This document shows positions 18,798-29,900 of a stretch of DNA of 64,000 nt, one piece after another. The translations under genes were made by a program, and so were the position numbers. Origin of the DNA: an uncultured Acidobacteriaceae bacterium. Lineage in GTDB: Bacteria; Acidobacteriota; Terriglobia; Terriglobales; Acidobacteriaceae. The notes under the pieces are model-generated. The model was not told the DNA's origin, did no database searches, and was given only the letters and a program-made list of their open reading frames with translations. The stretch is from positions 1 to 64,000 of the forward strand of contig CAIKND010000100.1 of assembly GCA_903828675.1 (NCBI GenBank), read 5' to 3'. The first letter of the stretch is position 1; the number at the start of each line of letters is the position of its first letter.

Positions 18798-21700
18798 TTA
18801 GAAGGTGATCTTTCCACTGAGTTGGAGTACGCGCGAGGTGCCCGATGCGGTTATCAGGCCACCAAGAGCGTCGCCAACGCCATTGTCTATGGAGCTACCG
18901 CCGCCAGACCCGCCTGTCGCCAGGCCGCCGACGGTGTAGGAGTATTGGTGATGGTTGAAGGTGTTGAAGGTATCGACGTGCAGGGCGAACTTGGCTTTTT
19001 CGCCGAGGTTTACGCCCTTGCCGAAGCCCATGTCCCAATTGTTGACGCCCGGTTGGCGTAGGAAGTTACGGGCCGTGTTTCCGTAGACGCCAGCCGAGGG
19101 TTGAGTGAAGCAACTCATGTTCAGCCTCTGGAACTTGGCAGTCAGGTTGGCATGAGGATTGCAACCCTGAGTTATGTTTCCACGCTGGAACTGCGTATCG
19201 AGGAAGCCCGCAGCATCCGATGCTCCGATGCTGAATGGGAATCCGGTTTGGAAAGTGGTGATGCCAGTTACTTCCCATCCACCGACCACAACGTCGGCTA
19301 CCCGGCTGATATTGCCTGCAACCTTCTTCCCGCGCCCAATGGGTAACTGGTACACGTAGCTGGCTACGAACCTGCGGTCCACGTTGAAGTCCGAGGGGCC
19401 GTAATCCAACTCAGGATGATGGTTGTCCATAGTGCCCTGGTATCCGCTGCCGGTAGCGCCGACACCGGCTGCAGCCGACTTGTCGTCCTTGCTGTTGGCC
19501 CAGCTAAAGATGGAGGTTACGGCCAGGTCGCCCGCGCGATGCTCGAACTTAACATTCATCGCGTTGTAGTGGGAGTAACCGTGCCAGTCGCTGTTGATGT
19601 AGAAGCCGGTGAAGTTTTTGTAAGGCAAGCGGCTGGACGTGGTGCAAGGCGCAACGCCGGCATTCACGTATTTGCCGGTAGAATCCTGCGTCTGGCAGTA
19701 GGACAGACTTGCCGAGGGAATTGGATTGGGTTGCGAGATATTGCGCCGGTCGAGGAGGTGCACGGCATGGGTTCCGATGTAGTTGACCTCGAGAGTTGTG
19801 TTCCGGGCTATCTCGCGCTGAACGGACGCCGTCCAGGATTGGACGTAAGGATTGAGGGGATTCTCCGACTCGATGACAGCGAGGAACGACAAGGTCGAGG
19901 CGGGGAAGGCTTTGACAGACTTTGAATAGTCTGGGAACAGTTGGTTGCCGAGTTTGGGAAGGGTGGTGTCCTGCGTCGGGTTGAGGCTGTTACGAACGGC
20001 GTAGGGATAGATATCTCCCGAGTTATCGATCTCGCGGCCTTCTGCTGAGTCGAAGAAGATTCCGTAACCGCCGCGGACCACGGTCTTGTCGTTGAGGCGG
20101 TAGGCGAAGCCCAATCTAGGCGCGAAGGGTTTTTTCGAGCCTGGGTGGGGCACTGATCCGCAGTAGCGGAGGATAGGCCCGGTGGTCGCATCACCGCCCG
20201 GCGCTACGCCATTGCTGGTCAAAGTGGGATCGGCATAGCAGAGGCCGCCGTTGGGATTCTTCGTGTCGAGCCAGAAGAAGTGGTTCTGCTGTTCATAGGC
20301 TGCGGCGCGGAAGTCCCAGCGTAGGCCCAGGTTGAGGGTCAGTTTCTGGGTTACTTTCCAGTCATCTTCGGCATAAGGAGCGAGATAGCTGAAGATGTGA
20401 GTCTGGGGGTTTCCGGCTTGTGTTGTAGGACTGAGCGGACCTGGTACATAGCCCGCTGCGCCGGAGTAAAAGCCGAGCAGCATATCTGCCACTGCGTTGC
20501 CAGTTCCGCACAGAGTGCTTCCGGTTGCGACAACGCAACTGGGCTGGCCAGCATTCGCGCCGGAAGTAATGGTTCCGTTGTTGGTGAGAATGGTCGCGGC
20601 AGAGAAGCCCCAGTCACCATAGAAATCGTCATCCAGGTTGCGGATGAGGCGCCAGCGCCGATAGTCGATGCCCAGGCCAAGGGTGTGCTTTCCATGAACG
20701 GTGGTAAACGAATCTGCGAATTCCCATGATGGGCTGTCTGACCCGGTGTAGGAATTGATAGGTCCGCCGTAGTTTGAATACTGTGACATGCCGATATCCG
20801 GCCAGGTCTGTTGCAAGGCCGCGAATGTTTTAAAGACGCCGGACAGGTTCAACATGGAAATTGCGTCTGCCGGGGGAGCGGGCGCACCTTGCGGGGCCTG
20901 AGCGTCCAGGTAGCCGAAGCGGAAGGTGTTTACATTCGCCTTTCCAAGAGTGATGCTGTGAGATACCGCCCAGTTCTTCTGGGTTTCATACTGGGTAAGA
21001 ACTCCATAGACGAGCGAGTACGAGTTGGGATAGGCGGTGTTCTGGTACTTCGAATATGTGTCGCGGAAGAAGACGGAGCCAAACTTGCCCAGGCTCTGGT
21101 CCACGCGATAGGTCTGCTGGTTGGTCGTCAGCGGTAAACCAACGCTCTTGATGAAGTTGGTGACGCCAAGAGGCTGTTGGCCCAGGTTGGGAGTTGAGAA
21201 CATCCCATACTTGATAGCGACCTGCGCCAGGTTGTTAGTGATGGGCACTTTGTTCAGCGCAGAGTAAGCCACACCTGTTGCCGGATTCACCGGCATGCAG
21301 TTCTGGCCTTCGGCAAGCAGGGTGGCGCAATCTCCGTTGGCGTCACCATAGGCAGGCAATTTGCCGCCCGGCAGAGGATGGGGATTTCCGTTCAGCGTGG
21401 CCTTTGGCTGCGCCAAATAAGTTTCTCCAGAGAAATCGCCTGTCAAAGTGGCCGCATTCGGCGCCGAATTAAAAAGCCTGGAGCCGTTGTTAATGCGCCA
21501 TCCCTCGTAGTTGGCCAGCCAAAAGGTTTTGTTGCGCCCGTTGTAAACCTTGGGAATAATGACCGGTCCGCCGGCAACAAATCCGAACTGGTTCTGGCGC
21601 AAAATGGGGAGCGCCGTGGCTACGCCAGCCTGGTAATCGGTGGCGGTCGCGAACGGCTTTGCATCATAGGCATTGTTGCGGTTGAACTCGAAGAGAGCAC

Positions 21701-22451
21701 CGTGCAGCTGGTTGGTGCCGCTCTTGCTGATCAGGTTGATCTGGCTGGCGCTGAAGCCATATTCAGCCGAGTAAGTGCCGCTCTCCACTTTGAATTCCTG
21801 GATAGCGTCCTGAGACAAAATTACGGCCGGAGTTACCAGTGCCTGGTCGGTGTTGACGAGTCCGTCCAACGTGTAGTTATTGCCTTCAGGGCGGCCGCCA
21901 TTGATGCTGACTGCATTGCCCTGGCCCTGGCGCATGGTGCCCTGCTCGCCGCCAACAGTAACGGCTCCGGCACCGACCAACAGCAGCTGCATGAAGTTGC
22001 GTCCGTTCAGCGGTAGTGACTCCACCTGCTGCTGGCTCACAAGTTGCGACATAGCGGCGCTATCGGTATCGAGTGCGACAGCCTGGGCCGTAACTTCCAA
22101 TGTTTCGGTGACAGCACCAGCCTTCAAGGCCAGATCGACACGAACTTTCTGGTCGACCGCCAGTGAAAAGGCGCTGGTGACGGACTTTTGGAAGCCCTTT
22201 GATTCGGCTGAAACCGAGTAAGTTCCGGGATTCAGCGCGGGGGCGAGGTAGTCACCGGAAGAACTTGTGACCGTGTGGAAGGCAAGGTTGGTTTTGGTGT
22301 TGGTTACCGTCACTTTGACGTCGGGGATTATGGCTCCAGTGCTGTCGGTAACTGTACCGAGAATGGTGCCCGAAGCTCCTGCCTGTGCAAACAACCTGCC
22401 GGCGCAAGCCAACAGGATGACCAACCCGAGGGTAATTCGGAGTGATCTCAT
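18798..22451 (-). CDS. TonB-dependent outer-membrane receptor, Oar-like
   Basis: This 1217-residue protein has a signal peptide (LGLVILLACAGRLFAQ), then a carboxypeptidase-regulatory-like beta-sandwich (GTILGTVTDSTGAIIPDVKV, to about residue 115), a plug domain (VESLPLNGRNFMQLLL, INGGRPEGNNYTLDG) and a long 22-strand-type barrel that ends in Phe (LSGKITF), as outer-membrane proteins do. Such Acidobacteriota receptors are thought to import large carbohydrates or peptides using TonB energy. The ATG has an excellent AGGAGG site. It is divergent from the rhamnosidase gene at 23199, which suggests uptake of rhamnose-containing glycans. No SusD-like partner is present. Confidence 0.9.
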   Translation of the reverse strand: MRSLRITLGLVILLACAGRLFAQAGASGTILGTVTDSTGAIIPDVKVTVTNTKTNLAFHTVTSSSGDYLAPALNPGTYSVSAESKGFQKSVTSAFSLAVDQKVRVDLALKAGAVTETLEVTAQAVALDTDSAAMSQLVSQQQVESLPLNGRNFMQLLLVGAGAVTVGGEQGTMRQGQGNAVSINGGRPEGNNYTLDGLVNTDQALVTPAVILSQDAIQEFKVESGTYSAEYGFSASQINLISKSGTNQLHGALFEFNRNNAYDAKPFATATDYQAGVATALPILRQNQFGFVAGGPVIIPKVYNGRNKTFWLANYEGWRINNGSRLFNSAPNAATLTGDFSGETYLAQPKATLNGNPHPLPGGKLPAYGDANGDCATLLAEGQNCMPVNPATGVAYSALNKVPITNNLAQVAIKYGMFSTPNLGQQPLGVTNFIKSVGLPLTTNQQTYRVDQSLGKFGSVFFRDTYSKYQNTAYPNSYSLVYGVLTQYETQKNWAVSHSITLGKANVNTFRFGYLDAQAPQGAPAPPADAISMLNLSGVFKTFAALQQTWPDIGMSQYSNYGGPINSYTGSDSPSWEFADSFTTVHGKHTLGLGIDYRRWRLIRNLDDDFYGDWGFSAATILTNNGTITSGANAGQPSCVVATGSTLCGTGNAVADMLLGFYSGAAGYVPGPLSPTTQAGNPQTHIFSYLAPYAEDDWKVTQKLTLNLGLRWDFRAAAYEQQNHFFWLDTKNPNGGLCYADPTLTSNGVAPGGDATTGPILRYCGSVPHPGSKKPFAPRLGFAYRLNDKTVVRGGYGIFFDSAEGREIDNSGDIYPYAVRNSLNPTQDTTLPKLGNQLFPDYSKSVKAFPASTLSFLAVIESENPLNPYVQSWTASVQREIARNTTLEVNYIGTHAVHLLDRRNISQPNPIPSASLSYCQTQDSTGKYVNAGVAPCTTSSRLPYKNFTGFYINSDWHGYSHYNAMNVKFEHRAGDLAVTSIFSWANSKDDKSAAAGVGATGSGYQGTMDNHHPELDYGPSDFNVDRRFVASYVYQLPIGRGKKVAGNISRVADVVVGGWEVTGITTFQTGFPFSIGASDAAGFLDTQFQRGNITQGCNPHANLTAKFQRLNMSCFTQPSAGVYGNTARNFLRQPGVNNWDMGFGKGVNLGEKAKFALHVDTFNTFNHHQYSYTVGGLATGGSGGGSSIDNGVGDALGGLITASGTSRVLQLSGKITF

Positions 22452-23198
22452 CGATTGCCTCCTGATAGAGCGGTTCTATGTTTCAGTTGACCGGGGAAGT
22501 CAGTTCCTATCTCAATTGAAACGAACGTGGAAGGGCAGAAGTGCCCCGATAGGAACAAACCAGCCTCAATGGGAGACAACCCTACGCAGCCAGCGCAAGA
22601 ATTGTCAAGAACAATATTAATTCCTATTTGAAACTTTCTAAGCGAGGTCCACCTTAAAACCGGGAATGCGAAGTCCAATGCCGATAAAACGATTTTCCGG
22701 GGAAGTTGCCTATTTTTGACCTCTTGTCCTTCTCCGGAAGGTGATTCGGTTTGAGGGGCGGGTTCCAATAGATGAACCGCTCACAGGATTTCCACAAAAA
22801 ACCGCCAGGAATCAAAGCGACTCAACTTGCTGATTCTCAAATAGAAAGAGCCGGAGAGCGACTGGTCGCAAGGGTCTCGTTCCGGTAAGCGAGGGAGAAG
22901 CCCTAAACACAGCGGCGACCGCCACGGGAGGCTCGGATGCCTGGCGGGCCCGAAAGAAGACACCGATCGTTGGCCCTCACCGGACGACCATCAGAGGTAG
23001 TTTTCGAGCGGAGCAAGGCCTTGAGAAGGGTGGAAAGTTCCACAGGGAAAAAATTTCCGCTTCCACGTGTTGGTGTATTCGTGCTAAGGTTCTTTTCGCT
23101 TGGAAAACGTTCCCGCTCCCCGATATTTCCGAGATGAACCGGCCTGAATGGCTGCATCTCACGACTCATCACAACTGGTTGAAAATGAAGGAGACTCG
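22452..23198. promoter_or_regulatory. Divergent control region between TonB receptor and rhamnosidase
   Basis: This 747-base non-coding region should contain promoters for both flanking genes. Three palindromic GGAA-(2 to 4)-TTCC elements cluster before the rhamnosidase: GTGGAAAGTTCCAC (23030-23043), GGAAAAAATTTCC (23046-23058) and GGAAAACGTTCC (23102-23113). The last resembles LacI-family operators, which are commonly A/T-flanked palindromes centred on CG. An inverted pair CTATTTGA (22624) and TCAAATAG (22837-22844) is also present. No gene is evident, and no regulator is encoded next to it. Confidence 0.45.
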
Positions 23199-26100
23199 AT
23201 GAAACTCCCTGCAATGAAATTGATTGCGGCAAGCTGCGTGCTGGTGCTGGGCCTGGGCGTCAATTGGGCGCAAACCAAGCCTGACCCGCTGAAGAGCGGC
23301 TTTGAAAATCCACCTGAGAGTGCACGTCCACGGGTGTGGTGGCACTGGATGAACGGCAATATTTCAAAAGATGGCATCAAGCTGGATTTGGAGTGGATGC
23401 ACAGGGTTGGATTGGGCGGGTTCCAGAACTTCGACGCCGCCTTGTTCACGCCTCAGGTGGTGGACAAGCGCCTGGCCTACATGACGCCGGAGTGGAAGGA
23501 TGCCTTCAAATACGCGACAACGCTTGCCGACCAACTGGGACTGGAAGAAGCGATTGCGGGTTCGCCGGGCTGGAGCGAATCGGGCGGACCATGGGTGCCG
23601 TCGGCGGAGGGCATGAAGAAGTACGTGTGGAGCGAGACTTTCATTGAAGGCGGGAAGCCTTTCGCGGGCGTTCTGACGCATCCGCCGACCAACACCGGGG
23701 CTTTTCAGAACATGGGGATCCACGATATGATCGGCGGTCCCGAGGGTTCCGCAGCTCCGCCGCAGTTTTATGCGGATGCCGCCGTAGTAGCCTACAAGGT
23801 TTCCGCATCGGACGTGTCCATCGAATCACTGCACCCCAAGGTGACGGCCAGCGGAGGCGCGCCTGATGTGGCGAAGCTTACCGATGGGGACCTGGAAAGC
23901 ACGACCAAGATTCCGATTCCTGCGCCTGGGGAAAGCGCATGGATTCAATATGAGTTTGCAGAGCCGCAAGCTCTTCGCGCGATCACGTTTGTGACCAAGG
24001 ACCCGGACCAGATCACTGCGATGGTGGCCGGGATTGCCGCTCCCGACAAGGCTCTGGAGGCGAGCGACGACGGACAGAACTTCCGGTTGGTTGCCGCGCT
24101 CTCAGGCGGCAGCGCCCCCGAGCACACGATCTCATTTTCACCGATGACCGCAAAGTATTTTCGCATTACGTTCAAGCGGACTCCGCCGCCGAAGCCTCCG
24201 GCGTGGGCGGAAGGCATTGATGCAGAATCATTTGGAATCAAGCTGGGCGCGCCTCCGACGGACTATGAGATTGCCGAGTTAGTTCTCCATCCGGGTGCGC
24301 GTGTAAATCGGTTTGAAGAGAAAGCGGCTTTTACTCCAGAGCCGGATCTTTATGGATTTGCCACGCCTGCCACGGCGGCAGGAGATGCGGTATCGAAGGC
24401 CGACGTTGTCGACCTTACGTCGAAGATGCAATCGGATGGAAGCCTGGAATGGGCCCCGCCGGCCGGCAACTGGGTGGTGCTGCGGATTGGCTACTCGCTG
24501 CTCGGAATTACGAACCATCCAGCAACGGCGGAAGCAACCGGGCTTGAAGTGGACAAGCTGGACCGGCGGTTCGTGAAGAAGTACTTCGATACTTACCTTG
24601 ACAGTTATAAGGAAACAGTCGGCGCGGACTTTATCGGGAAGCGCGGGATTCGTTATGTAATCAACGATAGCTGGGAAGCCGGATCGCAAAACTGGACCGA
24701 TAACATGATTGCGCAATTCACCAAGCGGCGCGGCTATGATCCGGTGCCGTGGCTGCCGGTGCTGGCGGGACGCGTTGTGGAAAGTGCCGAGGCGAGCGAC
24801 AAGTTTCTGTGGGATTTCCGCAAGACGATTGGCGACCTGATTGCAGACGAGCACTACGGCCAATTGGAGACAACGCTGCATGAACGCGGCATGGGCCATT
24901 ATGGCGAATCGCACGAGAGCGGAAGGGCATTTGTTGCGGACGGCATGGAGGTGAAGAAGTTCAACGAGATACCGATGAGTGCGATGTGGACCCAAACGCC
25001 GGGCGTGAACAATGAACAGTTTGGCTACAACGCAGACGATCGCGAGTCGGCGTCGGTGGCACATATTTATGGGCAGAATCTGGTTGCGGCCGAATCAATG
25101 ACCGCAGCTGCGGCGCCCTGGGGATGGTCGCCATCAACATTGAAGCCAACCGCCGACCAGGAGTTTCTGAACGGCATCAACCGGTTTGTAATTCACGAGT
25201 CGGCCCATCAGCCGCTGATCAACAAAGCGCCTGGATTAACGCTTGGACCTTTCGGCCAGTGGTTCAACCGCAACGAGACCTGGGCGGAGGAAGCGGGAGC
25301 CTGGATAAGCTATCTGGCGCGCACCAGTTACCTTTTGCAACAGGGACATTTCGGCGCGGACCTTATCTATTTTTATGGTGAGGACTCGAACCTGACGGCG
25401 ATCTTCGACAAGAAGTCACCGGATGTTCCGGCGGGCTATGGATTCGATTACATCAATGCGGATGGGCTGATCCACGAGCTGAGTGTGGCCGATGGCAACA
25501 TTACAACCGCGAGTGGTATGACCTATCGTGTGTTGGGACTGGATAGTTATAGCCAGCACATGTCGTTGCCGGTGCTGCGCGCTATTCACAAACTGGTTGA
25601 AGGTGGTGCGGTGGTAGCGGGAGCGAAGCCGAGCGACGATCCCAGCCTCGCCGACGACCAAGCCGAATTCAACAAGCTGAACGACGAGTTGTTTGGCGAT
25701 GGCACGGGGACGCACAAGGTTGGGAAGGGTACTGTTTACGCAGGGCAGAAGCTGGGCGACGTGTTCAATGCATTGCGTGTCGCGCCGGACTTCGACTATA
25801 CCAAGCCGGAGAGTGACGCGCGTCTCCTTTTTGTACATCGCAAACTCGCGGACGGCGATCTCTATTTTGTGGATAATCGCAACGATCGCAATGAGCAGGT
25901 GGACGCAAGTTTCCGCATCACTGGTAAAGCGCCAGAACTGTGGCACGCAGAGAGTGGAAAGTCAGAACCGGTATCCTTCAAGATGGCGGGTGGCCGGACC
26001 ACTGTTCCTTTGAAACTGGAACCATGGGGCACGGTGTTTGTGGTCTTCCGGAACGTAACCAAGGAGACCTCTCACACGATGCCGGTGAGGACCGAGAAGC

Positions 26101-26591
26101 AGGTTGCCAGCTTGGATGGTCCGTGGAAGGTAAGCTTCGAGGCGGGTCGCGGAGCGCCACAGGAGGTTACTCTGGACAAGCTAATGTCGTGGAGCGATAG
26201 CCAGGACAACGGCGTGAAGTACTTCTCCGGTTCAGGGACCTATACCAGGACGGTTGATGCGAAGGCCGATTGGTTGAAGAGCGGGGCCCATGTCTGGATC
26301 GACCTTGGCGATGTAAAGAACCTGGCGGAGGTTACGGTAAACGGCAAGTCTTTGGGAATCCTGTGGCATGCGCCTTACCGGGTAGATGCCACTTCCGCCC
26401 TGAAGGCGGGCTCTAACGAATTATCGATCAAGGTGACGAACGCATGGGTGAACCGGCTGATCGGCGATCAGCAACCGGATGCAACCACGAAATATACCTT
26501 TACGGCCGTGAAGCCGTATAAGGCCAATTCGCCGTTGCTGCCTTCTGGCCTGATTGGACCGGTAAATCTCTACACCGACGCAGTGAAGTAG
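23199..26591 (+). CDS. Exported GH106-like alpha-L-rhamnosidase
   Basis: This 1130-residue enzyme has a signal peptide (LIAASCVLVLGLGVNWAQ) and the typical family start, PRVWWHWMNGNISKDGIKLD with EWMHRVGLGGFQNFDA. An inserted carbohydrate-binding-like sandwich (about residues 220-360) carries ESAWIQYEFAEPQALRAITF. The central catalytic region includes YVINDSWEAGSQNWTDNM, MGHYGESHESGRAF and ESMTAAAAPWGW, and a C-terminal sandwich contains VWIDLGDVKNLAEVTVNGK. Family members cleave terminal L-rhamnose from plant glycans such as pectin side chains. AAGGAG lies seven bases before ATG 23199, which is preferred to an upstream in-frame start. Divergent orientation to the receptor gene suggests one glycan-use locus. 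Confidence 0.85.
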   Translation: MKLPAMKLIAASCVLVLGLGVNWAQTKPDPLKSGFENPPESARPRVWWHWMNGNISKDGIKLDLEWMHRVGLGGFQNFDAALFTPQVVDKRLAYMTPEWKDAFKYATTLADQLGLEEAIAGSPGWSESGGPWVPSAEGMKKYVWSETFIEGGKPFAGVLTHPPTNTGAFQNMGIHDMIGGPEGSAAPPQFYADAAVVAYKVSASDVSIESLHPKVTASGGAPDVAKLTDGDLESTTKIPIPAPGESAWIQYEFAEPQALRAITFVTKDPDQITAMVAGIAAPDKALEASDDGQNFRLVAALSGGSAPEHTISFSPMTAKYFRITFKRTPPPKPPAWAEGIDAESFGIKLGAPPTDYEIAELVLHPGARVNRFEEKAAFTPEPDLYGFATPATAAGDAVSKADVVDLTSKMQSDGSLEWAPPAGNWVVLRIGYSLLGITNHPATAEATGLEVDKLDRRFVKKYFDTYLDSYKETVGADFIGKRGIRYVINDSWEAGSQNWTDNMIAQFTKRRGYDPVPWLPVLAGRVVESAEASDKFLWDFRKTIGDLIADEHYGQLETTLHERGMGHYGESHESGRAFVADGMEVKKFNEIPMSAMWTQTPGVNNEQFGYNADDRESASVAHIYGQNLVAAESMTAAAAPWGWSPSTLKPTADQEFLNGINRFVIHESAHQPLINKAPGLTLGPFGQWFNRNETWAEEAGAWISYLARTSYLLQQGHFGADLIYFYGEDSNLTAIFDKKSPDVPAGYGFDYINADGLIHELSVADGNITTASGMTYRVLGLDSYSQHMSLPVLRAIHKLVEGGAVVAGAKPSDDPSLADDQAEFNKLNDELFGDGTGTHKVGKGTVYAGQKLGDVFNALRVAPDFDYTKPESDARLLFVHRKLADGDLYFVDNRNDRNEQVDASFRITGKAPELWHAESGKSEPVSFKMAGGRTTVPLKLEPWGTVFVVFRNVTKETSHTMPVRTEKQVASLDGPWKVSFEAGRGAPQEVTLDKLMSWSDSQDNGVKYFSGSGTYTRTVDAKADWLKSGAHVWIDLGDVKNLAEVTVNGKSLGILWHAPYRVDATSALKAGSNELSIKVTNAWVNRLIGDQQPDATTKYTFTAVKPYKANSPLLPSGLIGPVNLYTDAVK

Positions 26592-26624
26592 GGGAACGGC
26601 TGGGCCGAACCTGAACGCCCGATG

Positions 26625-26673
26625 ACCATCGAGAAAGGCATCTGCAGATATGCGGCTTGCCCTTCTCGATGGT
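26625..26673 (+). terminator. Hairpin downstream of the rhamnosidase gene
   Basis: ACCATCGAGAA (26625-26635) pairs with TTCTCGATGGT (26663-26673), and GGCA/TGCC-like bases continue the stem inward. It begins 33 bases past the stop codon. Only TTTC follows, so it is a weak intrinsic terminator at best. Confidence 0.45.
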
Positions 26674-26771
26674 TTCGGACATTATGGGGCCAGATTCGCG
26701 GCGTGCATCCCTAAATCTTTAGGTTGAGACACTTCTAGACATATGGTTTGAAGATCTTCTAAATATTTTGC

Positions 26772-26800
26772 TTGACAGTGTCTCATTTTGAAGATAAAAA
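26772..26800 (+). promoter_or_regulatory. Candidate promoter for the second TonB receptor operon
   Basis: A perfect TTGACA (26772-26777) is followed after 17 bases by TAAAAA (26795-26800), a four-of-six match to TATAAT. The receptor start codon lies about 135 bases downstream, leaving a long leader. One arm of the TGAGACACT/AGTGTCTCA inverted repeat overlaps the end of the -35 hexamer and the spacer, so a regulator bound there could block the promoter. Confidence 0.5.
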
Positions 26801-26936
26801 AAGAACCATTCGCTGCACGATGCCGCGCCAGCGGTAAGCGGATGCACGAATCTTCCCTTTAGTAACAGACAATTTGACCGTTCAGACAGAGCGGATCTGG
26901 TTAGGAAAACTGCACGTTTTCCTGGAGGGCGTACCT

Positions 26937-29900
26937 GTGACGATTCGGAGATCGGTGTGTGCCGTAGTCTTCGTGTGCTTGCTTCTCCTCGGCGAGTGCC
27001 CAACCTTTGCCCAAAGTATTTTCGCAACACTCACCGGCGTGGTGTCGGATCCTCAAGGGGCCGTAATCCCAAATGCAAAGATCACCCTGAAGGATTCCAT
27101 GTCGGGGTCAACACGGGCCACAGTAAGTAACGGAGACGGGTACTACACATTTGCGTCAGTGCCTGTGGGCACGTACAACCTGGCGGTGGAGGCCCCTGGG
27201 TTTAGACAGTATTCCGCAAAAGACATCAACCTTGGCGGCGGCGAACGCCGCAACGTGAATATCGAGCTGAAGATTGGCGCGGCTGGCGAAACAGTTCAGG
27301 TTGAAGCGGAAAGTGCAACGGTCGCGGTCACCGACTCAGGAGAAAAGTCATTTGCTCTGCAAACGAAGGAATTGCAGAATTTTACGCAGGTGGGCAGCAA
27401 TGCCGCCGAGTATATCAAGATTGTCCCCGGGTTCGGTATCTCCAACGGCACGCAGAACAAGTCGAATTACAACGGCCAGACAATCGGAATCAACGCGAAC
27501 GGCGATTCCGGGAGCCAGAGCCCGCTGAATGCCGCATTCTCCTACAACGGCCTGCCGACGAATTCGCTGGACATCACGGCGGACGGCGCGCACGTTTCCG
27601 ACCCTGGCTGCAATTGCGACACGCCGGTCAACCCGAACTCCGACTTTGTTCAGGAGTTCAAGGTACTGACGTCGAACTTCAGCGCGGAAGAACAGAAGGG
27701 GCCAGTAGTCATCAGTTCGATTACGAAAGCCGGTGGGACGCAGTTCCATGGCAATGCTTTCTTCTCGGCCCGCAACCACTCGCTCAACGCGAATGACTGG
27801 TTGAACAACTTCAGCGGCGTTCAGCAGCCCGCCAACTCCTACTATTATCCCGGAGGAAGCGTAGGCGGTCCGATCATCATCCCTGGGACCAGGTTCAACA
27901 AGGATCGCAAGAAGCTGTTCTTCTTTACGGGATTCGAGTACTACCACCAGACGCTGGATACAGGATTGCTGCGGGCGACCGTGCCAACAGCGTCGGAACT
28001 GGCTGGCGATTTTTCGGCCACGTCCATCGCCGGGGAAGGAGCCGTCACCGCGTCTGGCAAGGCGCCGGGACCACTAAACTCTGCTGCCCTGGCAGCCTTC
28101 GGAGGAACGACAATCCCGACGTGCAGCGGCACTCCTAACGGCAAGTGCATCGATCCAAACATGCTTGCTCTGACCAAACTCTATCCCGCCGCCAACGCGA
28201 AGCCGAGCGATACGGGCGGGTATAACTACGTTCAAGCCGAGATCTTCAATCAGAACAACAAGCAGTGGGTAGTTCGTGGAGATTGGAGCCTTAGCGACAA
28301 TACCAAGGTGTTTGTTCGCTACAACTACCAGCGGGAAATTCAGCAGTTCCCAGTCGGCCTTTGGTGGCGCAACACCGACCAGGTGCCTTACCCGACAGCG
28401 ATCCAAGGTAAAAACCGTTCGGATTCCATGTCTGGCACGCTCACCCATGTCTTCAGCCAGAGCATGACGAACGAAACCGTCATTGCGTATACGTTTGTGG
28501 GTTTCCCGAACGTATTCGCGAGCCCTTCGAAGGTGGATCGCACTAATGTGGGTTACACCTATAAGGGTCTTTTCAACAATGGTGTTGCACAGATCCCGTC
28601 CTTTGGCCAGTTCGGCCCGAGCGAAGCGGCACTCGTATTTAACCCAGGCGGTTTTGAGGCTGGCGGAGCTTCTTCGGGACTCTATGCCAATAAGTACATG
28701 CCAAGCGCGAGCGACACGCTTACCAAGGTTATTGCGAAGCACACTTTCAAGGCAGGCGCCTTTTGGGAGCGGATTCGCAATGCGCAACCCGCAAACAACT
28801 ATACAAACGGTCTGTCGCAGGTCTCCGCATCCAGTACCTTCAGTTACGGAAACGAGTACGCCGACCTGCTGACGGGCAATCTTTCCGGCTACCAGGAGTC
28901 GAACAAAAATCGGATCAACGACATCAACTACACCACATGGGAGTTCTTTGCACAGGACTCCTGGAAGCTGAACCCGAAGCTGACCGCAGAGGTCGGGATG
29001 CGCTTCAGTCACCTGACCCCATGGATAGACGCCTTGGGCTTCGGCTATTCGATCTTCGACCAGTCAAAATACAGTCCAGGTTGCGCAAGTTCGCCGACCT
29101 TCTGCGGTTTTGAATGGCATTCGAAGCTCTCGGCCGTGCCGGTGGGAGGATTCCCAACGCGGGCGCTGTTCTACCAGCCGCGGCTTGGTCTCGCTTACGA
29201 CATCACCGGAGTTGGCAAGACTGTGGTCCGTGGAGGTTGGGGCCGCTTCTACTACCACTCGGGACAGTTCACGAACGGTCTCGATGCATCCGCCGGGGTT
29301 TCCACGGCTACCCTTTCGCCGAGCAACTGGGTGGGAAGCACAGGCTGCCCGACGAATCCGCCTGCGGGGTCCGCATTGTTTTCGTATTATTTATCCTGCG
29401 TGAATCTTGCTGCCACTCCAGCATCACCGGCGGCTGTAGATTCAAAGGATAATAGCCAGCCATATACCGATAGCTGGAGCGTCAATGTTGACCAGCGGAC
29501 TCCTTGGCAGGGTCTGTTGGAGGCGGCCTACGTGGGCAATCGCAGCAGGGAACTCCAGAATACCAACGGTGGCGCGGGCAGCAATATCAACCTGGTGCCG
29601 CTGGGCGCGATGTTGACCGCAACGAATCCAGGAAATGCCAACGCAAACAATTATCGGCCCCTGAATACCCCAGCCGGGCTGGGCTACGGCGACCTGAACC
29701 TGGCAACGAATAATCTGTACGGCAACTACAATGCCATGCAGATAAGCTGGGCTCGCCGCTCGAAGCTCTTTACCATTCAAGCGAACTACACTTGGCAGAA
29801 AGCCCTGGGCATTGTGTCGCCCACAATCAACCCGTTCAAACTCGCGAGCAACTATGGCGTCCAGCCAACAGACCGCCGTCAGCTTTTCAATGCGGCCTAC

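Larger units (their letters stand above)
26592..26936. other. Intergenic region between rhamnosidase and second TonB receptor
   Basis: The 345 bases hold, in order, a hairpin that could end the rhamnosidase transcript (26625-26673), a perfect 9-bp inverted repeat, TGAGACACT (26725-26733) and AGTGTCTCA (26777-26785), and a sigma-70-like promoter (26772-26800). No protein-coding gene is evident; the receptor frame is open to a TTG at 26874, but the first 21 codons have no ribosome-binding site. Confidence 0.45.

Noticed and set aside
28074..29012. 312-residue open frame on the minus strand
   Set aside because: It is antisense to the second TonB receptor, without ribosome-binding site or recognisable content.
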